A stretch of 64,000 nt of DNA from Streptomyces vilmorinianum (GCF_005517195.1 NZ_CP040244.1:6652001-6716000); one strand, 5' to 3'. Counted from the first letter of the stretch, positions 17,497 through 25,814 are shown. Numbers and translations are program-made. Notes: generated by a model not told the origin, from the sequence alone.

Positions 17497-18354
17497 ATGA
17501 ATCGTTCGTCCGTCATACGCAGAGCAGTGCTCGCCGTCGCCGCGGTGGCGCTCGTCGCCGGCTGCAAGGCCGAGGCCGTGGGTGCGGGAGGGGGCGGGGG
17601 CGGGTCGGTGAGCCCGAGCACGTCGTCCTCGGCGCCCGCGCCCTCCACGAGCCCGACGACGGACGACAAGCCGTCCTCCTCGCCCACTGCCTCCCCCACC
17701 CCCTCCCCCACGCAGCCGGCCGCCAAGGTCCTGATGAAGGACGGCGACGAGAGCGCCCAGGTGCGTGAGCTGCAGGCGCGGCTGCGCCAGATCGGGTACT
17801 TCGACCGCGCCCCCACCGGCTTCTACGGCACGATCACCGGGAACGCCGTCAAGGCGTTCCAGAAGAAGCGGGAGCTGCCGCAGACCGGCTCGGTGGACGA
17901 GATCACCTGGCAGCGGCTGCTCGCGATGACGAAGAAGCCGACGGCCGACGAGCTGAAGCCGTCCACCTCCAACAAGCTGGACACGCCCGACCCGCGCTGC
18001 ATGACCGGCCGGGTGCTGTGCATCAGCAAGGAGACGCGGACGCTGGCCTGGATGATCGACGGCAAGGTCGTCTCGTCGATGGACGTCCGCTTCGGCTCGG
18101 AGAACACCCCGACCCGCGAGGGCGAGTTCAAGGTGGACAGCAAGAGGCGGGACTGGGTGTCGACGCTCTACCACACGCCCATGCCGTACTCGATGTTCTT
18201 CAGCCGTGGCCAGGCGGTGCACTACTCGGCCGACTTCGCGGCCCGGGGCTACAACGGGGCCTCGCACGGCTGCGTGAACGTCCGGGACAAGGCGAAGCTC
18301 GCGGCGGTCTTCGACCAGGTGAACGTCGGCGACAAGGTCGTCGTCCACTGGTAG
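17497..18354 (+). CDS. L,D-transpeptidase lipoprotein with peptidoglycan-binding domain
   Basis: This 285-residue envelope protein has a lipobox signal (MNRSSVIRRAVLAVAAVALVAGC, Cys23), then a Gly/Ser/Thr/Pro linker. A PG_binding_1 domain spans about residues 80-145 (QVRELQARLRQIGYF, GFYGTITGNAVKAFQ). A C-terminal YkuD L,D-transpeptidase domain ends in SHGCVNVRDKAK, whose Cys is the catalytic nucleophile. It probably forms 3-3 cross-links or anchors proteins to peptidoglycan. The start is ATG 17497 directly behind a purine-rich GGGGGAGAGAG ribosome site. A strong hairpin follows the gene. Confidence 0.92.
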   Translation: MNRSSVIRRAVLAVAAVALVAGCKAEAVGAGGGGGGSVSPSTSSSAPAPSTSPTTDDKPSSSPTASPTPSPTQPAAKVLMKDGDESAQVRELQARLRQIGYFDRAPTGFYGTITGNAVKAFQKKRELPQTGSVDEITWQRLLAMTKKPTADELKPSTSNKLDTPDPRCMTGRVLCISKETRTLAWMIDGKVVSSMDVRFGSENTPTREGEFKVDSKRRDWVSTLYHTPMPYSMFFSRGQAVHYSADFAARGYNGASHGCVNVRDKAKLAAVFDQVNVGDKVVVHW

Positions 18355-18375
18355 GAGCGGGGAGAGAAGAAAGGG

Positions 18376-18414
18376 GGCGCGGGTGGGACCGGGGGAACGT
18401 GTCCCACCCGCGCC
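18376..18414 (+). terminator. Terminator of the L,D-transpeptidase gene
   Basis: Perfect 14-base arms GGCGCGGGTGGGAC (18376-18389) and GTCCCACCCGCGCC (18401-18414) with an 11-base loop lie 22 bases after the stop. The rest of the gap to 18558 has no supported gene. Confidence 0.8.
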
Positions 18415-18558
18415 GGGTGCGCGGAGCCGAAGGTACGGGGGGAACCCCGGCTCTCTGCGCGGCCGATGACCAGTCGGCTCACTATGTACTGCGCCGACGG
18501 GCCGAAAAGTGTCACACCCTGCGTGTCGCACGTTCCGCGAGGTGCTCGTGGAGCTGTG

Positions 18559-19692
18559 TCAGGCCTGGTTCCGGGCGCGGTCGGAGCCCTTGTCGCGACC
18601 GGTGGTCGGGGCGTCGGACCGCGTGTCGGCCGACCGCTTTTCGCCGGTGCGCTTGTCGCTCGAACGCGTGTCGCCGGACCGCGTGTCGCCGGACCGCGTG
18701 TCGCCGCGGCGCTGGCCGCCGCGGCCGCCCTGGCCGCCGGCACCCGAGGAGGAGCCTGAGCCCGCTCGTTCGCCTTCGTCGGAGGAGCCGCTGTCGCCCT
18801 TGCCGTCACCCGTGTCGCCCGAGGTGGCGCCGCCGGACGGCGCGCGGGTCGAGCCACCGGACACGGCGCCGGTCGCGGAGCCCGTCGAGCCGGCGGCCAG
18901 GACGCGGTCGCAGAACTGCCGTACGGTCTCGTCCTTGCGCGCCGAGTCCGCGAGGCGGCGCCGGGCGCTGTCGTCGATGCGTCCGGCCCGGTAGTCCTGG
19001 CAGGCCTTGATCGTGAGGGTGCTGAAGGCCGGGTCGTCCTTGCCGGCCTTGTCGGAGGGGATCGCGCTCGTCCCCGGCTCCGGGGTCCCGCCGGTCTCGC
19101 CGCCGGAACCGCCCGCGGGCGTGGACGGGGACGCCGAGGGGGACACACCGGGAGACACGCCGTCGCCGCTCGGGGGCACCGAGGGCGTAGCCGTGCCGAA
19201 GCCGTCCTCCGGAGACCCGGAGTCGTTCGGGTCGGGGGTGTCCAGGGCCGACACGGAGCCGGCCGGAGCGGGACGGTCCGAGTCGAAGGGCAGCATGCCC
19301 GACCCGGAGGCGACGGCGACGCCGCCGACCGCGACCGCGGCGACCGCCGCGGCCAGTCCGAACCGCAGCGAGCGTCCCCACCGCCGGGCGGCGGTCACCG
19401 GTGCGAGCCGCACCCCGCCGAGCTCGGCGGCGGCGGAGGCCCGCGGAGAAGAAGGGGAGGTGGCGAGGCCACGCTCGGCCGTGGCCTTGCGGAAGGCGGC
19501 CAGAGCCGCCGCCTCACCGGGAAGTTCGGCCTCCGCCACCTGCGCGAGGGGCTCGAAACGGGCCGACGCGAGGACCTCGGCGAGGCGTTCGGCCTGCACG
19601 CGGGCATGGTCGCCGACGACCTCGACCGGCTCGCCGCGCAGCAGTCGCTCCGCGGCCTCCGGGTCGAGCCATTCGTACCGCTCGTCGGCCAT
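18559..19692 (-). CDS. Membrane anti-sigma factor-like protein, Ser/Gly/Asp-rich (module A)
   Basis: This 377-residue protein is encoded directly downstream of an ECF sigma factor and overlaps it (TGATG). The N-terminal 105 residues are cytoplasmic, with LDPEAAERLLRGEP near the start and no HxxxCxxC zinc motif. One membrane helix lies at about residues 108-127 (FGLAAAVAAVAVGGVAVASG). A long Pro/Ser/Gly-rich extracytoplasmic part follows, with a small domain near residues 225-275 (LTIKACQDYRAGRIDD, VRQFCDRVL, two Cys). The C-terminus is an acidic/basic low-complexity tail with DTRSG repeats. It is inferred to hold the sigma factor at the membrane. A GTG at 19695 is an alternative start. Confidence 0.8.
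   Translation of the reverse strand: MADERYEWLDPEAAERLLRGEPVEVVGDHARVQAERLAEVLASARFEPLAQVAEAELPGEAAALAAFRKATAERGLATSPSSPRASAAAELGGVRLAPVTAARRWGRSLRFGLAAAVAAVAVGGVAVASGSGMLPFDSDRPAPAGSVSALDTPDPNDSGSPEDGFGTATPSVPPSGDGVSPGVSPSASPSTPAGGSGGETGGTPEPGTSAIPSDKAGKDDPAFSTLTIKACQDYRAGRIDDSARRRLADSARKDETVRQFCDRVLAAGSTGSATGAVSGGSTRAPSGGATSGDTGDGKGDSGSSDEGERAGSGSSSGAGGQGGRGGQRRGDTRSGDTRSGDTRSSDKRTGEKRSADTRSDAPTTGRDKGSDRARNQA
18660..18712. repeat. Tandem 15-bp repeat encoding DTRSG
   Basis: Repeats of CGTGTCGCCGGAC-type units encode DTRSG-DTRSG-DTRSS on the minus strand, in the C-terminal tail of the module A anti-sigma-like protein. Confidence 0.6.
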
Positions 19693-20357
19693 CACATGTC
19701 CTTCTGCGTCCGCGCACGCGATTGCGTCACACCACCGGGGGCCGGGGCCCCCGGGCCGCGACCGCGTTGCGGTGGTACGCCCCCGAGTGCGGCGATCGCG
19801 CCGTCGCCCTCGGCTCCGAGGAGTTCGGCGAGCCGCTTGAGACCGCGGTGTGCCGCTGTCCGTACCGCGCCGGGACGCTTTCCCAGCGTGTCGGCGGCGC
19901 TCTTGGCGTCCAGGCCGACCACGACCCGCAGCACCACGGCCTCGGCCTGGTCCTGCGGCAGTTGGGCGATCAGATTCATGGTGTGGCCGGTGGCCAGTGC
20001 TTCCAGGGCCTCGTCCGCGGTGTCGGATTCGGCCGGTTTGTCGGTGAGTTCGGTCTCGTCGCCGCTCGCGGCGGGACGTCTGCCCCGCATCCGGATGTGG
20101 TCGAGCGCCCGGTTGCGGGCGATACGGGCCGCCCAGCCCCGGAACCGGTCGGCGTCGCCGCTGAAGCGGTCGAGGTCGCGCGCGATCTGGAGCCAGGACT
20201 CCGACGCGACGTCCTCGGCGTCGGCGTCACCGACGAGTGTGCGTATGTAGCCCAGCAGCCGGGGATGCACGGCGCGGTACACAGAACGGAAGGCGTCCTC
20301 GTCCCCGTTCTGCGCAGCGAGCACCGCGGCCGTCAGCTCCGCGTCGTCCCCCAGCAC
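19692..20357 (-). CDS. ECF RNA polymerase sigma factor (module A)
   Basis: This 221-residue group IV sigma factor has region 2 at about residues 25-95: EDAFRSVYRAVHPRLLGYIRTLVGDADAEDVASESWLQIARDL for core binding, then FRGWAARIARNRALDHIRMRGRR for -10 recognition. Region 4 spans about residues 130-190: LIAQLPQDQAEAVVLRVVVGLDAKSAADTLGKRPGAVRTAAHRGLKRL, the helix-turn-helix. A Gly/Pro/Arg-rich tail follows. The start is GTG 20357. It is closely similar to the sigma factor at 24454-25032. The partner is the overlapping downstream anti-sigma-like gene. Confidence 0.9.
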   Translation of the reverse strand: MLGDDAELTAAVLAAQNGDEDAFRSVYRAVHPRLLGYIRTLVGDADAEDVASESWLQIARDLDRFSGDADRFRGWAARIARNRALDHIRMRGRRPAASGDETELTDKPAESDTADEALEALATGHTMNLIAQLPQDQAEAVVLRVVVGLDAKSAADTLGKRPGAVRTAAHRGLKRLAELLGAEGDGAIAALGGVPPQRGRGPGAPAPGGVTQSRARTQKDM

Positions 20358-20736
20358 TCCCCACCCTGTTCGTCATCGCGGCTGGTCATCGCCGCCGCAC
20401 CGCCCGGCGCACAGCAGAACGCTACGTCCTTACCTGTCACCGCGTCCATGTTCGTCCGGACTTTGTGCAACCTGCAACCTTCCGGGGACGCCATGCGGTG
20501 TGACAGAAAACGCATGCGCGGCGCTGATAGGAGTACGGGGCCGTGCTGCGGCCCCGGCGGACGGCGACCGGGGCCTCTCCTGTGGGGGGTGGCGGCCCCG
20601 GTCGTCGCCCCGGTTTTGCCGCTCTGACCTGGGGCGATGTACGGAATCGGTAACCAGCGCCACATCGCAGGGCGACTTCCTGGCCGATCCGCCAGGCCGT
20701 CTTCGTACGCGGCCGGTCCGATCCGATGCCGGCCGC
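20358..20736. other. 379-base intergenic region between the SPFH gene and ECF sigma module A
   Basis: I see no supportable gene. It holds two GC hairpins that may terminate SPFH transcription or structure a leader: GGGGCCG/CGGCCCC at 20537-20555 and ACCGGGGCC/GGCCCCGGT at 20567-20602. On the minus strand there is a tandem GGTTGCA heptamer near 20468-20482. A TAGCGT hexamer near 20424-20419, about 60 bases before the sigma start, has a TGGACG 18 bases upstream and could be the sigma promoter. Confidence 0.45.
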
Positions 20737-21846
20737 TCAATCGCCGGATCTCTGCCCCCGGCCCGGCAGCTGGGGTGTCTTGGCGGCCTCGGCCTCGGCC
20801 TTCGCGTCGCTCACCACGGCGGCGGCCTGCTTGGCGACCTCATCAGCAGCCGCGGCGGCGTCGAGCGAAAGCGACGGCCCTGCCTGGAGCTCCGGCGCCC
20901 CGCCTTCGTCCGACGCGCCGTCGGCACCGGTAGTGGTCGCCTCCTGCGGTTGCGCGACTCCGGGAAGGCCCATCGTCGAGTGATCGCCGAACGCGCGAGT
21001 GACGCTGCGAACCGCCTCGGTCAGCTCCCCCGGGATCACCCAGAACGTGTTGTTGTCGCTCTTCGCCAAGTGCGGGAGCGTCTCCAGGTACTTGTAGGCA
21101 AGGATCTTCGGGTCGGCATTGTTGCGATGAACGGCCTGGAAGACGCGCTCCACCGCCTTCGCCTCGCCGTCCGCCCGCAGGATCATGGCTTGTTGTGTGC
21201 CCTGTGCTTCCAGGATGTCCTTCTGCTTCGTGCCCTCGGCGGTGAGGATCTTGGCTTGCCGTTCCCCTTCGGCGTGCAGGATGGCCGCGCGCTTGTCACG
21301 CTCGGCCCGCATCTGCTTCTCCATCGCCTCCTGGATGGTGTGCGGTGGATCGATGGCCTTGATCTCGACGCGGTTGACCTTGATGCCCCACTTGCCGGTG
21401 GCGTCGTCGAGGACGGTGCGGAGGCGGGCGTTGATCTCCTCACGCGAGGTGAGCGTCTCCTCCAGGTCCATGGAGCCGATGACGTTCCTCAGCGTGGTCA
21501 CGGTGAGCTGATCGATCGCCTGCAGGTAGTCGGCGACCTCGTAGGCCGCTGCCCGCGGGTCGGTGATCTGGTAGTAGAGCACCGTGTCGATGTTCACCAC
21601 GAGGTTGTCCTCGGTGATCACCGGCTTGGGGTCGGACGAGTACACCTGCTCGCGCACGTCGAGTTTGGTGTTGACGCGGTCCGCCACCGGCACGACGAAG
21701 TTCAGGCCGGGTTGCAGCGTCCGCCGGTACCGGCCGAACCGCTCGATGTTGTAGCGGCGCGCCTGCGGGACGATCCGCACCGTGGAAGCCACGAGGAAGA
21801 CAACGACGATCGCCGCGACAAGAATCGGGATGACAACCGGATCCAC
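20737..21846 (-). CDS. SPFH / Band 7 domain membrane-associated protein
   Basis: This 369-residue stomatin-like protein has one N-terminal membrane helix (residues 5-21, VIPILVAAIVVVFLVAS). The SPFH domain spans about residues 25-200 (IVPQARRYNIERFGRYRRTLQPGLNFVVPVADRV and DNLVVNIDTVLYYQITD). A long alternating-charge coiled coil with repeating AEGERQAKILTAEG heptads spans about residues 195-245. The tail is Ala-rich. The family forms oligomeric membrane scaffolds and is typically paired with NfeD, exactly as here, with the nfeD-like gene 30 bases upstream. The start is GTG 21846 behind GGAGGAATT. Confidence 0.9.
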   Translation of the reverse strand: MDPVVIPILVAAIVVVFLVASTVRIVPQARRYNIERFGRYRRTLQPGLNFVVPVADRVNTKLDVREQVYSSDPKPVITEDNLVVNIDTVLYYQITDPRAAAYEVADYLQAIDQLTVTTLRNVIGSMDLEETLTSREEINARLRTVLDDATGKWGIKVNRVEIKAIDPPHTIQEAMEKQMRAERDKRAAILHAEGERQAKILTAEGTKQKDILEAQGTQQAMILRADGEAKAVERVFQAVHRNNADPKILAYKYLETLPHLAKSDNNTFWVIPGELTEAVRSVTRAFGDHSTMGLPGVAQPQEATTTGADGASDEGGAPELQAGPSLSLDAAAAADEVAKQAAAVVSDAKAEAEAAKTPQLPGRGQRSGD

Positions 21847-21876
21847 AATTCCTCCGTTGGGATGTGTTCGGACGTT

Positions 21877-22314
21877 TCATGGAAGGAGTTCGCGGGGGTA
21901 GACGACAGCCGTCGCACCTTCGATTTCCATGACATCCACCAGCGCTCCCACCGGGATCACGTGGCCTTCGTCGAGGGCACGGGCGGACCATTCTTCGCCG
22001 GATACCTTGATCAGGCCGCCGGTCGCGGTGACCTCCCGCATGACCTCGGCCCGCTTGCCGATCAGCGCGTCGCTGCCCTCACGTGCGAGGGGTGCCTGTG
22101 CCATATGCCGCAGCGCGACAGGACGGACGAGGACGAGGCCCGCTGCCGCCGCCACCCCGAGCGCCACGAGCTGGCCGAGAAGGCCGATGCCCACACCGGC
22201 GACGACAGCGGCGACCAGTGCGGCGCCCGCCAGCAACCCGAAGACCAGGGTCAGGGTGAAAAACTCCGCGACACCAAGCACCCCGGCGGCGAGCAGCCAA
22301 ACGAACCAAGGCAT
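21877..22314 (-). CDS. NfeD-family membrane protein
   Basis: This 145-residue NfeD protein has three or four hydrophobic segments in residues 1-70 (MPWFVWLLAAGVLGVAEFF, LVFGLLAGAALVAAVVAGVG, LVALGVAAAAGLVLV). A cytosolic OB-fold domain at about residues 85-145 includes LIGKRAEVMREVTATGGLIKVSGEEWSAR. Its length fits the short NfeD class lacking the protease domain. It forms an operon with the SPFH gene downstream, the classical NfeD-stomatin pairing involved in membrane microdomain organisation. The start is ATG 22314 with GAGGAGG about eight bases upstream. Confidence 0.9.
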   Translation of the reverse strand: MPWFVWLLAAGVLGVAEFFTLTLVFGLLAGAALVAAVVAGVGIGLLGQLVALGVAAAAGLVLVRPVALRHMAQAPLAREGSDALIGKRAEVMREVTATGGLIKVSGEEWSARALDEGHVIPVGALVDVMEIEGATAVVYPRELLP

Positions 22315-22454
22315 CGAGTCAGCCTCCTCTCGGGGATTTACCCAAGAACCAATCCCCCGGAACCAGGACAGAAGGGACTCATCCGGCCCGGTCCGCGAGC
22401 ACATGCTCGTTGCTCCGCTCCTCCGCCGAAAGCGGGGGAGTGCGAGAACGGGTC

Positions 22455-23594
22455 TCACGGACTCGCAGGCAGCTCCAAACCGGAGCAGTGCTCGCGCCTG
22501 ACCTGGTCCTTCGCGAACGCGGCAACGTACTCGCGCAGCAGGACGCGCTGCTCGTGCTGCTCGGCCTCGGTCGGAGGCTCGTCCTTCTTGTCCTGCTCGC
22601 GCTCCTCGCGGGGGCGGCTGTCGTAGCCCCAGTGCGCGGCGAAGCCGACCTTCTCGCCGTCGCACCGGGCCACGGCCCACGCTCTGTCCTGGGTCAGTGC
22701 GGGCTTCCAGGGGCCGGCGCCCATCGGCAGCGGGTCGGGGCCGGAGCCCATCTCGCGTACGTTCGTGCCCCAGTCCCCACGCCAACGGGTGAGCTCGACG
22801 AGCGGTCGGCCCCGCCCGTCACCGCGGTACGAGTCGTCGCCCTTCGGCGCGTACAGGGTGCACCGTCCGACGATCCCGCCCTCCGCGATGGCGATGCGCA
22901 CCTCCCCGTCGCGTCCTTCCGCCGGGACGCGGGTGGTGGCGAGCGCGTCGCAGGCGGTGCCCTTCGCGTCCGCGCGGGACACGAACCGGCCGGTGTCCGG
23001 GACCGCACCGTCCTTCGGTGCGGGCAGCGGCCGGCCACCACAACCGAGCTTCGCGGTCACCGTGTTCGTCATCCGTACCGCGAGCCGCAGCATGGCGGCC
23101 TTCTCCTCGCGGGTCTCAGCGAAGTAGGTCCACGTGGTCACCAGGAGTCGGTGGTCCTCCCCGAGCGGGGCCTTGACGCCATTCGGGCACTCGGGCATGA
23201 GGAAGACCCGGCTGTGCTGGTCTTCGAATCCGGGCAGACCGCCCGGCAACACCGCGTGCGGCGGATAGTAGACCCCGACGAACCGCAACTCATCGTCGCG
23301 GGCCGCTCCGGGCGGGTAGGAGTCCACCGCGACCACGACCTTGTCCGCGTCGCTCTTCAGCACGCAGTGGTACTCGCCGAGGTCCGCGTCGAAGGACTCC
23401 CGTTCCGAGCCGAGCCGTACGTCAGTCCGTACCGTCTTCAGGTCACCACCGGGCAATGCGCCCCCGCACGCCTCACGTGCCAGCCACCAGTCCTTCACCG
23501 GCGCCCGGACCGAGAACCCGACGATGACCAGTACGAGCCCCGTACAGGCCACGCTCCACAGCCACTTACGGCGCCGCGGTGCCCAATCCCCCAT
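22455..23594 (-). CDS. Membrane-anchored protein of unknown function
   Basis: This 379-residue protein has an N-terminal membrane anchor at about residues 9-29 (RKWLWSVACTGLVLVIVGFSV) after a short basic cytoplasmic stretch, and a large soluble exterior. The exterior has several Cys (EACGG, YHCVL, PECPNG, LGCGG, ACDAL, GRCTLY, ARCDG, EHCSG) that could pair as disulfides. No family is recognised. It is transcribed toward SPFH-NfeD and lies between the two sigma/anti-sigma modules, so a stress-responsive envelope role is possible. The start is ATG 23594 behind GGGGGA; a longer upstream frame lacks the signal-anchor layout. Confidence 0.75.
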   Translation of the reverse strand: MGDWAPRRRKWLWSVACTGLVLVIVGFSVRAPVKDWWLAREACGGALPGGDLKTVRTDVRLGSERESFDADLGEYHCVLKSDADKVVVAVDSYPPGAARDDELRFVGVYYPPHAVLPGGLPGFEDQHSRVFLMPECPNGVKAPLGEDHRLLVTTWTYFAETREEKAAMLRLAVRMTNTVTAKLGCGGRPLPAPKDGAVPDTGRFVSRADAKGTACDALATTRVPAEGRDGEVRIAIAEGGIVGRCTLYAPKGDDSYRGDGRGRPLVELTRWRGDWGTNVREMGSGPDPLPMGAGPWKPALTQDRAWAVARCDGEKVGFAAHWGYDSRPREEREQDKKDEPPTEAEQHEQRVLLREYVAAFAKDQVRREHCSGLELPASP

Positions 23595-23767
23595 GTGTTC
23601 CCCCGCTATCCCGATCGCCACGTCCGCAACAGGGCAACCAGCCTTCCATGCGCCGTGCGTCCACATCCCAACGGGTCAGGCGACGCCGCCCGGTGCTGCC
23701 CACGCGTGGACATGGCCGCCTCCACAGAGTCGCGACGCAGGTTCGGCCGCTTGCTGCCGCCCGCCGT

Positions 23768-24457
23768 TCAGGGACGCTGCCCCCGTTCCGTCGGACGCCT
23801 CGTGTCCTGGCCCTCGGTCTTCTCCTGGCCCGGGGCCGTCTCCCTGGCCAGGGGTGCGCAGGACGCGGCGACGGCCTCGGGAACGTCCGCCTCGGCGCCT
23901 CGTTCCCGCGCCGCGAGTGCCGCCCGGCACCGCGCCTCCTCCGCCCGCGCCTCCTCGTCCCTGGCCACCTGGTCGCGGCGCGCGGCGCCCGCGTCGGGGC
24001 CGTCCGTCGCGCCGGGGGCGGCCGGGGTTCCGCGGGTCGTGCCGGGCGCGCCGGAGGGCCCCGGGGCGTCGGGGGTCTCGGGGTGTTCCAGGGTCCGGCC
24101 GGGTTCCGGTGCGGGCGCGCCGCGGTCGAGCGTCCCGGCCGCCGCGACGGCGACGCCGCCGAGCAGCACGGTCGCGGCAACCCCGAAGGCGGTGGTCCGC
24201 AGGGCCCCGCGCCACCGTCCCCGTACCGCGACCGGCCGCCAGTCGTCGCGCCGTCTGGTGCGACGCGCGGTGTGCCCCGCTCCGTACCGGGCCGCCCGGA
24301 ACGCCTCGCGCGCCCGCGCCTCGCCGGCCTCGCCGCCACCCTGCTCACGGCAGAGCGCCGCGCGCAGCGCCGTACTCAGCTCGGCGTCCTGCTCGGTGGC
24401 CGGCGCGTCGCCGGTTCCGGCGGCGGGGTCCGCCTTCGTGGCCCGTTCCCGTGTCAT
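23768..24457 (-). CDS. Membrane anti-sigma factor-like protein (module B)
   Basis: This 229-residue partner of the upstream ECF sigma factor is smaller than the module A counterpart. The cytoplasmic N-terminus runs to about residue 85 (ELSTALRAALCREQGGGEAGEARAREAFRAARYG). One membrane helix follows at about residues 88-106 (AFGVAATVLLGGVAVAAAG). A Pro/Gly/Ala-rich outer segment ends in a charged helix (RRDQVARDEEARAEEARCRAALAARERG). Module A also has a TM segment after GR(S/G)LR(F/T) and a Pro-rich exterior. The ATG at 24457 overlaps the sigma stop (ATGA). No zinc motif is seen. Confidence 0.78.
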   Translation of the reverse strand: MTRERATKADPAAGTGDAPATEQDAELSTALRAALCREQGGGEAGEARAREAFRAARYGAGHTARRTRRRDDWRPVAVRGRWRGALRTTAFGVAATVLLGGVAVAAAGTLDRGAPAPEPGRTLEHPETPDAPGPSGAPGTTRGTPAAPGATDGPDAGAARRDQVARDEEARAEEARCRAALAARERGAEADVPEAVAASCAPLARETAPGQEKTEGQDTRRPTERGQRP

Positions 24458-25032
24458 GTCCCGTCCTTCCGCCGTCGCGGCGGCTCCGCGGCGGCGAGCA
24501 GCCCCGCCAGTCTTCTCAGCCCCCGGTGGCCCGCCGTGCGGACCGCCCCGGGGCGCTTGCCCAGGACACGGGCCGTCGCCGGTCCGTCCAGGCCGACCAC
24601 GACCCGCAGCAGCACGGCCTCGGCCTGGTCCCGCGGCAGGCGGCGGACCAGGGCGAGCGCCTGCTCCGTCGAGAGGGTCTCCAGGGCCGCGGCCGCCGTG
24701 TCGTGGCCGCCGGGCAGCTCCAGGACGTCCTGTTCCAGTAAAGAGGTCCGGGGCCGTCGCCGCTGCCGGCGCAGATGGTCCAGCGCCCGGTTGCGGGCGA
24801 TCGCCGCGGTCCAGCCCCGGAAGCCGGCGCCGTCGCCGCGGAAGCGTCCCAGGTCGCGGGCGATCTCCAGCCAGGCCTCGGAGGCGACGTCCTCGGCGTC
24901 CTCCCCGACCAGGCCCCGTACATAGCCCAGCAGTCCCGGCTGCACGAGGCGGTAGGCCTGCGCGAAGGCGTCCTCGTCGCCGCCCTGCGCGCGCTCGACA
25001 AGGATCCCCAGTTCCGCGTCGTACGCGCCCAC
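24454..25032 (-). CDS. ECF RNA polymerase sigma factor (module B)
   Basis: This 192-residue sigma factor has region 2 at GGDEDAFAQAYRLVQPGLLGYVRGLVGEDAEDVASEAWLEIARDLGRF followed by FRGWTAAIARNRALDHLRRQRRRP. Region 4 is LVRRLPRDQAEAVLLRVVVGLDGPATARVLGKRPGAVRTAGHRGLRRL. It is a clear paralogue of the 19692-20357 protein, identical over long stretches. I chose GTG 25032 (GAGGG five bases upstream) because it aligns with the module A N-terminus (xxDAEL). An in-frame GTG at 25059 is the alternative. The target promoters are unknown. Confidence 0.88.
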   Translation of the reverse strand: MGAYDAELGILVERAQGGDEDAFAQAYRLVQPGLLGYVRGLVGEDAEDVASEAWLEIARDLGRFRGDGAGFRGWTAAIARNRALDHLRRQRRRPRTSLLEQDVLELPGGHDTAAAALETLSTEQALALVRRLPRDQAEAVLLRVVVGLDGPATARVLGKRPGAVRTAGHRGLRRLAGLLAAAEPPRRRKDGT

Positions 25033-25148
25033 GCTTCCCTCTTCGTACCGACTCCGCACCGAGCCCCGTGCCCCATGCCCCCCTGAGGCAGGGCGCCGCG
25101 CGCCATACCCCTTCGTTCAGCGCACGGACCCCCGGAAACGTCACAGGC

Positions 25149-25640
25149 TCACAGGCAGCGCACAGGGGTCCTGGCCCGCCCGTGCAGCAGGAGGTAGAAG
25201 CGCTGTACGGATTCTTCGGGGCCGGTCTCGAACCGGTTGACGACCTTGCCGAGCGGGTTCCAGGCACGGCCGTCGGGCATCCGTATCCCGACGGCCTGGC
25301 CGAAGAACTCCCGCTGCCCCTCGTCGAAGTCCACCCAGTGCGCCCCGGCCCGCCGCACGATCACCTCGCCGGTGTACGCGCCGAGGCCCTGGAGGACCTC
25401 GTCGACCCTGGCCCGGTCGGGCTGGTCGCGGCGCAGTCCGTCGACGATCAGGTCGACGAGGCGGAGGCTGGCGACGGAGTAGTCGAGCGGCAGCCGGCTC
25501 CTGCGCGAGAGCCGGTCGACGAAGTGGGCCACGTAGGCGCGCATGCCGTCGGCGCAGGGCAGGGCGGACGGCGGAACGGACGGCAGGGCGGAGGGCAGGG
25601 CGGAGGGCACGGTCGGCGCGTGGTCGGATTCCCGGTGCAT
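25149..25640 (-). CDS. Hypothetical cytosolic protein, DUF3806-like
   Basis: This 163-residue protein begins with a Pro/Ala/Ser repeat (SALPSALPSVPPSALP) and continues as a compact alpha/beta domain. LGAYTGEVIVRRAGAHWVDFDEGQREFFGQAVGIRMPDGRAWNPLGKV resembles DUF3806-type proteins by eye, a weak match. No signal peptide or membrane helix is seen. It is divergent from the Clp-N/HTH regulator gene at 25815, and the shared gap carries that gene's operator, so co-regulation is possible. The start at ATG 25640 is weakly supported by a ribosome site. Confidence 0.7.
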   Translation of the reverse strand: MHRESDHAPTVPSALPSALPSVPPSALPCADGMRAYVAHFVDRLSRRSRLPLDYSVASLRLVDLIVDGLRRDQPDRARVDEVLQGLGAYTGEVIVRRAGAHWVDFDEGQREFFGQAVGIRMPDGRAWNPLGKVVNRFETGPEESVQRFYLLLHGRARTPVRCL

Positions 25641-25763
25641 GCCCAACAAAGCGACGTGAGGGGCGCGAGTGTCACAGGTGACGGGAGTGGTACTGGTCAC
25701 ACCACCCGTCACGTTCGCGGGTCGGCGGACCAGCGCCAGGACGTGAGCATGCCGACCGGGCGC

Positions 25764-25814
25764 ACTGTCAACCAATGGTTGACAGTGAGGGACTGTCAAC
25801 CTAGGGTTGCACTC
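25764..25814 (+). promoter_or_regulatory. Promoter with three GGTTGACAGT half-sites before the Clp-N/HTH gene
   Basis: Consensus -35 TTGACA (25779-25784), a 17-base spacer and -10 TAGGGT (25802-25807) precede the ATG by seven bases, giving a leaderless mRNA. The 10-mer ACTGTCAACC occurs at 25764-25773 and 25792-25801, with its complement at 25777-25786. The first and second copies form a perfect 23-base palindrome (25764-25786). The second and third form an inverted repeat with a 5-base spacer that covers the -35 and the spacer. An operator for repression is strongly suggested. Confidence 0.8.

Noticed and set aside
18660..18712. Intein or CRISPR-like signal in the DTRSG repeats
   Set aside because: Simple 15-base coding repeats in a low-complexity tail explain it.
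20500..22626. Long plus-strand open frame (over 700 codons) across the SPFH and NfeD genes
   Set aside because: It is antisense to two clear genes; its residue composition (Arg/Gly/Ala/Pro, no motifs) is what high-GC DNA gives in the opposite frame.
23595..23767. Small plus-strand gene between the anchored protein and the module B anti-sigma
   Set aside because: The only frame is Arg/Pro-rich shadow, with no ribosome site or recognisable domain.
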